This document shows, one piece after another, positions 6,341 to 8,111 of a DNA stretch of 8,111 bases; positions within the stretch are counted from its first letter, which is position 1; each line of letters begins with the position of its first letter. The translations under genes were made by a program, and so were the position numbers. This stretch comes from Pelagibius sp041565695 (lineage in GTDB: Bacteria > Pseudomonadota > Alphaproteobacteria > Kiloniellales > Kiloniellaceae): NCBI GenBank assembly GCA_041565695.1, contig JBFGUI010000177.1, positions 1 to 8,111 of the forward strand, written 5' to 3'. Below the pieces are notes generated by a model that did no database searches, was not told the DNA's origin, and saw only the letters and a list, made by a program, of their open reading frames with translations.

Positions 6341-7301
6341 CGTCCCCCGCGGGCTGGGCGGCGGCCCTGCGCCGGCGTCCCCGGACCAGCTGCTGGGTCG
6401 ACCAGAAGCTGAGGGCCAGCTTCTCGCGGGCACGGCGCCCGACCTCGAGGTCCCAGCAGTTGACGATGGCAAGGCGGAAGCCACCCGGCGGCATGGCGTG
6501 CTGGGCCGGCGGCCGGTCCTCGTGGAAGGTGATCTGCACGGAAGTGACCTCGGGCGTGGCGCGCACCTCCTCCACCAGTTCCCTGGGGGGATGGCGGTAC
6601 TGCAGGCCGTGGCCGCCGAACAGCACCACGCTGTAGCCCTCGCGGCGCCTGCTGTCGTCGAAGTCCCAGACCCCGTCCTTGTAGAGCTTCACCAGCGCCT
6701 CGACCCAGGGCTTGCCGCCGTAGAGATCGGGCCACTGGTCGGCGAAGCGCAGGTGGACCTCGATGATCCTGGCGCCGATGGTTTCGAAGTTCACCATGCC
6801 GGTGTAACCGGTGAGATTGCGGCGCAGCCACGCGCCGCAGTAGTCCTCGACTTCCGGCCTCGAGCCGCCCTCGACAACCCAGTGGTCGAACATGCCGCCT
6901 TCCAGCGGCAGGCCGTAGGTATGGCGCCACCACTTGGCCTCGCCCTTTACGACCGCCACGTCGGTCGAGATATGCTCACCCTCCAGGACCGGCGTCCAGA
7001 TGTGGCCGGGCCGCTGGTTGGCCCGGTATTCGCCGGGCGTGCGCAGCAGGCGGCTGCCGGTACCCATGCCGCGCATGTTGAAGATCGGCTTGGAGAAAAC
7101 GGGAAACTCGGGCGGCGTAAGGCCGTGCGGCCCGCAGACGAAGCCCTGGCTCTCCGCCACCATCAGCTTGTTGTAGACCCACTTGTAGTCCGGATACCAG
7201 GACCAGGCATCACCGTCCTCGGTGGGGACGCGCACGTCGTCCGGGCAGTCCACACCCTCGAAGTATTGCAGGCGCCAGGGATCGGCTTCACAGATCGGCA
7301 T
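6333..7301 (-). CDS. Uncharacterised ATP-grasp-like protein
   Basis: I do not recognise a named family, but the order of motifs in this 322-residue protein looks like a divergent ATP-grasp ligase. PEFPVFSKPIFNMRGMGTGS (64-83) resembles the lysine-plus-glycine-loop ATP-binding segment, with Lys71. EGEHISTDVAVVKGE (107-121) fits the middle strand. MVNFETIGARIIEVHLRF (169-186) fits the metal-binding strand pair with Glu173, Glu181 and Arg185. The usual metal-binding Asn two residues after the second Glu is His183. A short strand-rich part and an Arg-rich tail (308-312) follow. There is no signal peptide or membrane segment. It is the first gene of an operon with the CocE/NonD hydrolase and overlaps it by 8 bp. 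The ATG at 7299-7301 is the only ATG giving the full frame; no Shine-Dalgarno precedes it. The coding call is firm from codon use and coupling. The ATP-grasp reading is my inference; it could be an inactive or repurposed fold. Confidence 0.8.
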   Translation of the reverse strand: MPICEADPWRLQYFEGVDCPDDVRVPTEDGDAWSWYPDYKWVYNKLMVAESQGFVCGPHGLTPPEFPVFSKPIFNMRGMGTGSRLLRTPGEYRANQRPGHIWTPVLEGEHISTDVAVVKGEAKWWRHTYGLPLEGGMFDHWVVEGGSRPEVEDYCGAWLRRNLTGYTGMVNFETIGARIIEVHLRFADQWPDLYGGKPWVEALVKLYKDGVWDFDDSRRREGYSVVLFGGHGLQYRHPPRELVEEVRATPEVTSVQITFHEDRPPAQHAMPPGGFRLAIVNCWDLEVGRRAREKLALSFWSTQQLVRGRRRRAAAQPAGDDD

Positions 7302-7331
7302 GATGAAAACTATGCAATGGATGGAAGAGGA

Positions 7332-7361
7332 CTTATAGCATCTTGGCCGCCCGATTGGCAG
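7332..7361 (-). promoter_or_regulatory. Putative leftward promoter of the ATP-grasp/hydrolase operon
   Basis: On the minus strand, TATAAG (7332-7337) is preceded by TGC, making an extended -10. CTGCCA (7356-7361), a 4/6 match to the -35, lies 18 bp upstream. Transcription would start near 7325, leaving a leader of about 24 nt before the ATG at 7301. That leader has no Shine-Dalgarno sequence. Confidence 0.45.
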
Positions 7362-7386
7362 TGGCGGCGCTTAGGCTCTATATAAA
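7355..7386 (+). promoter_or_regulatory. Putative rightward promoter of the CoA-transferase gene
   Basis: TTGGCA at 7355-7360 is a 5/6 match to the -35 and is followed after 18 bp by TATATA (7379-7384). The overlapping TATAAA at 7381-7386 is a better -10 but has a 20-bp spacing. The expected transcript start is near 7391-7393, about 34 nt before the ATG at 7426. The -35 lies on top of the -35 of the leftward promoter. Confidence 0.5.
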
Positions 7387-7410
7387 GGCAGTGCGCGCCG
7401 TAAAGAAGAG

Positions 7411-7416
7411 AGAGGA
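7411..7416 (+). promoter_or_regulatory. Ribosome-binding site of the CoA-transferase gene
   Basis: AGAGGA lies 9 nt before the ATG at 7426 within a purine-rich run. A second GAGG (7420-7423) sits too close to the start to be the main site. Confidence 0.55.
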
Positions 7417-7425
7417 ATCGAGGTC

Positions 7426-8111
7426 ATGCCGGGACCGCTAGAAGGCTACAGGATCGTCGACCTGACCACCATGGTCTCCGGACCGCTGGGCAGCATGATC
7501 CTGGCCGACCAGGGGGCCGACGTGGTCAAGGTGGAAGTGCCCCGGGGCGGCGACCATACCCGCCAGGTGGCGACAAGGCGGGGCGGATATTCCGCCTCCT
7601 TCCTCAACAACAATCGCAACAAGCGGTCGATCGCCCTCGACCTGAAGACGCCCGCGGGCCTCGAGGCGGTCAAGCGCCTGGTGCGCGATGCCGACGTCTT
7701 CCTGCAGAACTTCCGCCCCGGGGTCACCGACCGCCTGGGACTCGGCTACGACGCGCTCCGCGTGATCAACCCGCGCCTGGTCTACGTATCCATCGCCGGC
7801 TTCGGCTTCGAGGGCCCCTTCGCCGACAAGCCGGTCTTCGATCCGCTGATCCAGTCCCTCAGCGGCCTCACCACGGTGCAGGCCGGCTCCGACGAGGAGC
7901 GCCCGCGCCTGGTGCGGACCATCCTGCCGGACAAGCTGACCGGCTTCGCCATGGCCCAGGCGGTCTGCGCCGCCCTCCTGGCGCGCGGCCGGACCGGCGC
8001 GGGACAGCACGTACGCCTGTCCATGCTGGATTCCGTGCTCGCCTTTCTGTGGAGCTCGGACATGGGCGGCCACACCTTCGTCGGCGACGAGATGGAAAGG
8101 GAAATGGCGCA
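7426..8111 (+). CDS. CaiB/BaiF family class III CoA-transferase (3' end outside the window)
   Basis: Family III CoA-transferases (formyl-CoA:oxalate CoA-transferase, CaiB, BaiF and relatives) move CoA between carboxylic acids through an aspartyl-CoA anhydride. The first 228 residues are present, of about 390-410 expected; the window ends inside the gene. Family features in order: EGYRIVDLTTMVSGPLGSM (6-24), LADQGADVVKVEVPRGGD (26-43), NRNKRSIALDLKTPAG (63-78), ADVFLQNFRPGV (89-100) followed by LGLGYDAL (104-111), NPRLVYVSIAGFG (115-127), FDPLIQSLSG (138-147), and LPDKLTG with Asp169. Asp169 is at the same number as the catalytic aspartate of Oxalobacter formyl-CoA transferase. GQHVRLSMLDSVLAF follows. 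The acid substrate cannot be read from this part. The ATG at 7426-7428 has a purine-rich ribosome site and its own promoter, and the gene is transcribed divergently from the ATP-grasp/hydrolase operon. Confidence 0.92.
   Translation, partial: MPGPLEGYRIVDLTTMVSGPLGSMILADQGADVVKVEVPRGGDHTRQVATRRGGYSASFLNNNRNKRSIALDLKTPAGLEAVKRLVRDADVFLQNFRPGVTDRLGLGYDALRVINPRLVYVSIAGFGFEGPFADKPVFDPLIQSLSGLTTVQAGSDEERPRLVRTILPDKLTGFAMAQAVCAALLARGRTGAGQHVRLSMLDSVLAFLWSSDMGGHTFVGDEMEREMA

Noticed and set aside
5009..6412. 467-codon plus-strand open frame opposite the CocE/NonD hydrolase
   Set aside because: The opposite strand has an intact catalytic triad and all family motifs. The plus-strand product is repetitive and motif-free.
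6341..6484. Upstream extension of the hydrolase frame
   Set aside because: The added residues are Ser/Pro/Arg-rich, overlap the upstream gene heavily and have no family similarity. The ATG at 6338-6340 has a ribosome site.
6189..7385. 398-codon plus-strand open frame opposite the ATP-grasp-like gene
   Set aside because: The minus-strand protein has balanced composition with Trp/Tyr-rich motifs and an 8-bp coupling overlap. The plus-strand frame begins inside the hydrolase gene and reads as low-complexity sequence.
1..8111. Mobile element, CRISPR array, tRNA or rRNA
   Set aside because: Reading both strands showed no transposase or integrase motifs, terminal inverted repeats, regularly spaced repeats or tRNA-like cloverleaf segments. 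Small structured RNAs cannot be fully excluded without a covariance-model search.

Overview
The window is high-GC bacterial DNA (about two-thirds G+C by eye, strong preference for G/C at third codon positions) and is densely coding. The clearest lineage clue is three hopanoid-biosynthesis genes (hpnH, hpnA, hpnM). Together with a CaiB/BaiF CoA-transferase and a CocE/NonD hydrolase, they suggest a proteobacterium, most likely an alphaproteobacterium of Rhodospirillales type. That placement is inference, because there is no rRNA or other phylogenetic marker in the window.

Left part (1-3219): the 3' end of an unidentified plus-strand gene runs into the tail of hpnH, overlapping it by 18 bp. hpnH (minus strand, TTG start with a good AGGAG site) encodes the radical-SAM adenosylhopane synthase, the first step of hopanoid side-chain extension. 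Upstream on the same strand lies hpnA, a hopanoid-associated NAD(P)-dependent sugar epimerase/reductase. hpnM, a secreted MlaC-like lipid-carrier protein, diverges from hpnA across a 108-bp gap. Hopanoid side-chain synthesis and probable hopanoid/lipid trafficking therefore sit side by side. The cyclase (shc/hpnF) and hpnG, which would complete the pathway, are not in the window.

Middle part (3231-7301): 11 bp after hpnM comes a divergent D-Ala-D-Ala-ligase-like ATP-grasp enzyme, probably in the same transcript. Convergent to it is a two-gene minus-strand operon. Its first gene is a 322-residue protein that I read as a cryptic ATP-grasp protein. Its second is a 678-residue CocE/NonD serine hydrolase with an extra 120-residue C-terminal domain. 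The two overlap by 8 bp (ATGACTGA) and should be translationally coupled. A ligase-fold protein coupled to an amide/ester hydrolase, with a second ligase next door, is the most interesting and least explained part of the window.

Right part (7302-8111): a 124-bp gap appears to hold a compact bidirectional promoter whose two -35 hexamers lie on top of each other. It would drive the ATP-grasp/hydrolase operon leftwards and a class III (CaiB/BaiF, formyl-CoA-transferase-like) CoA-transferase rightwards. The latter runs off the window end.

No tRNA, rRNA, CRISPR array, insertion sequence, integrase or long repeat was seen.
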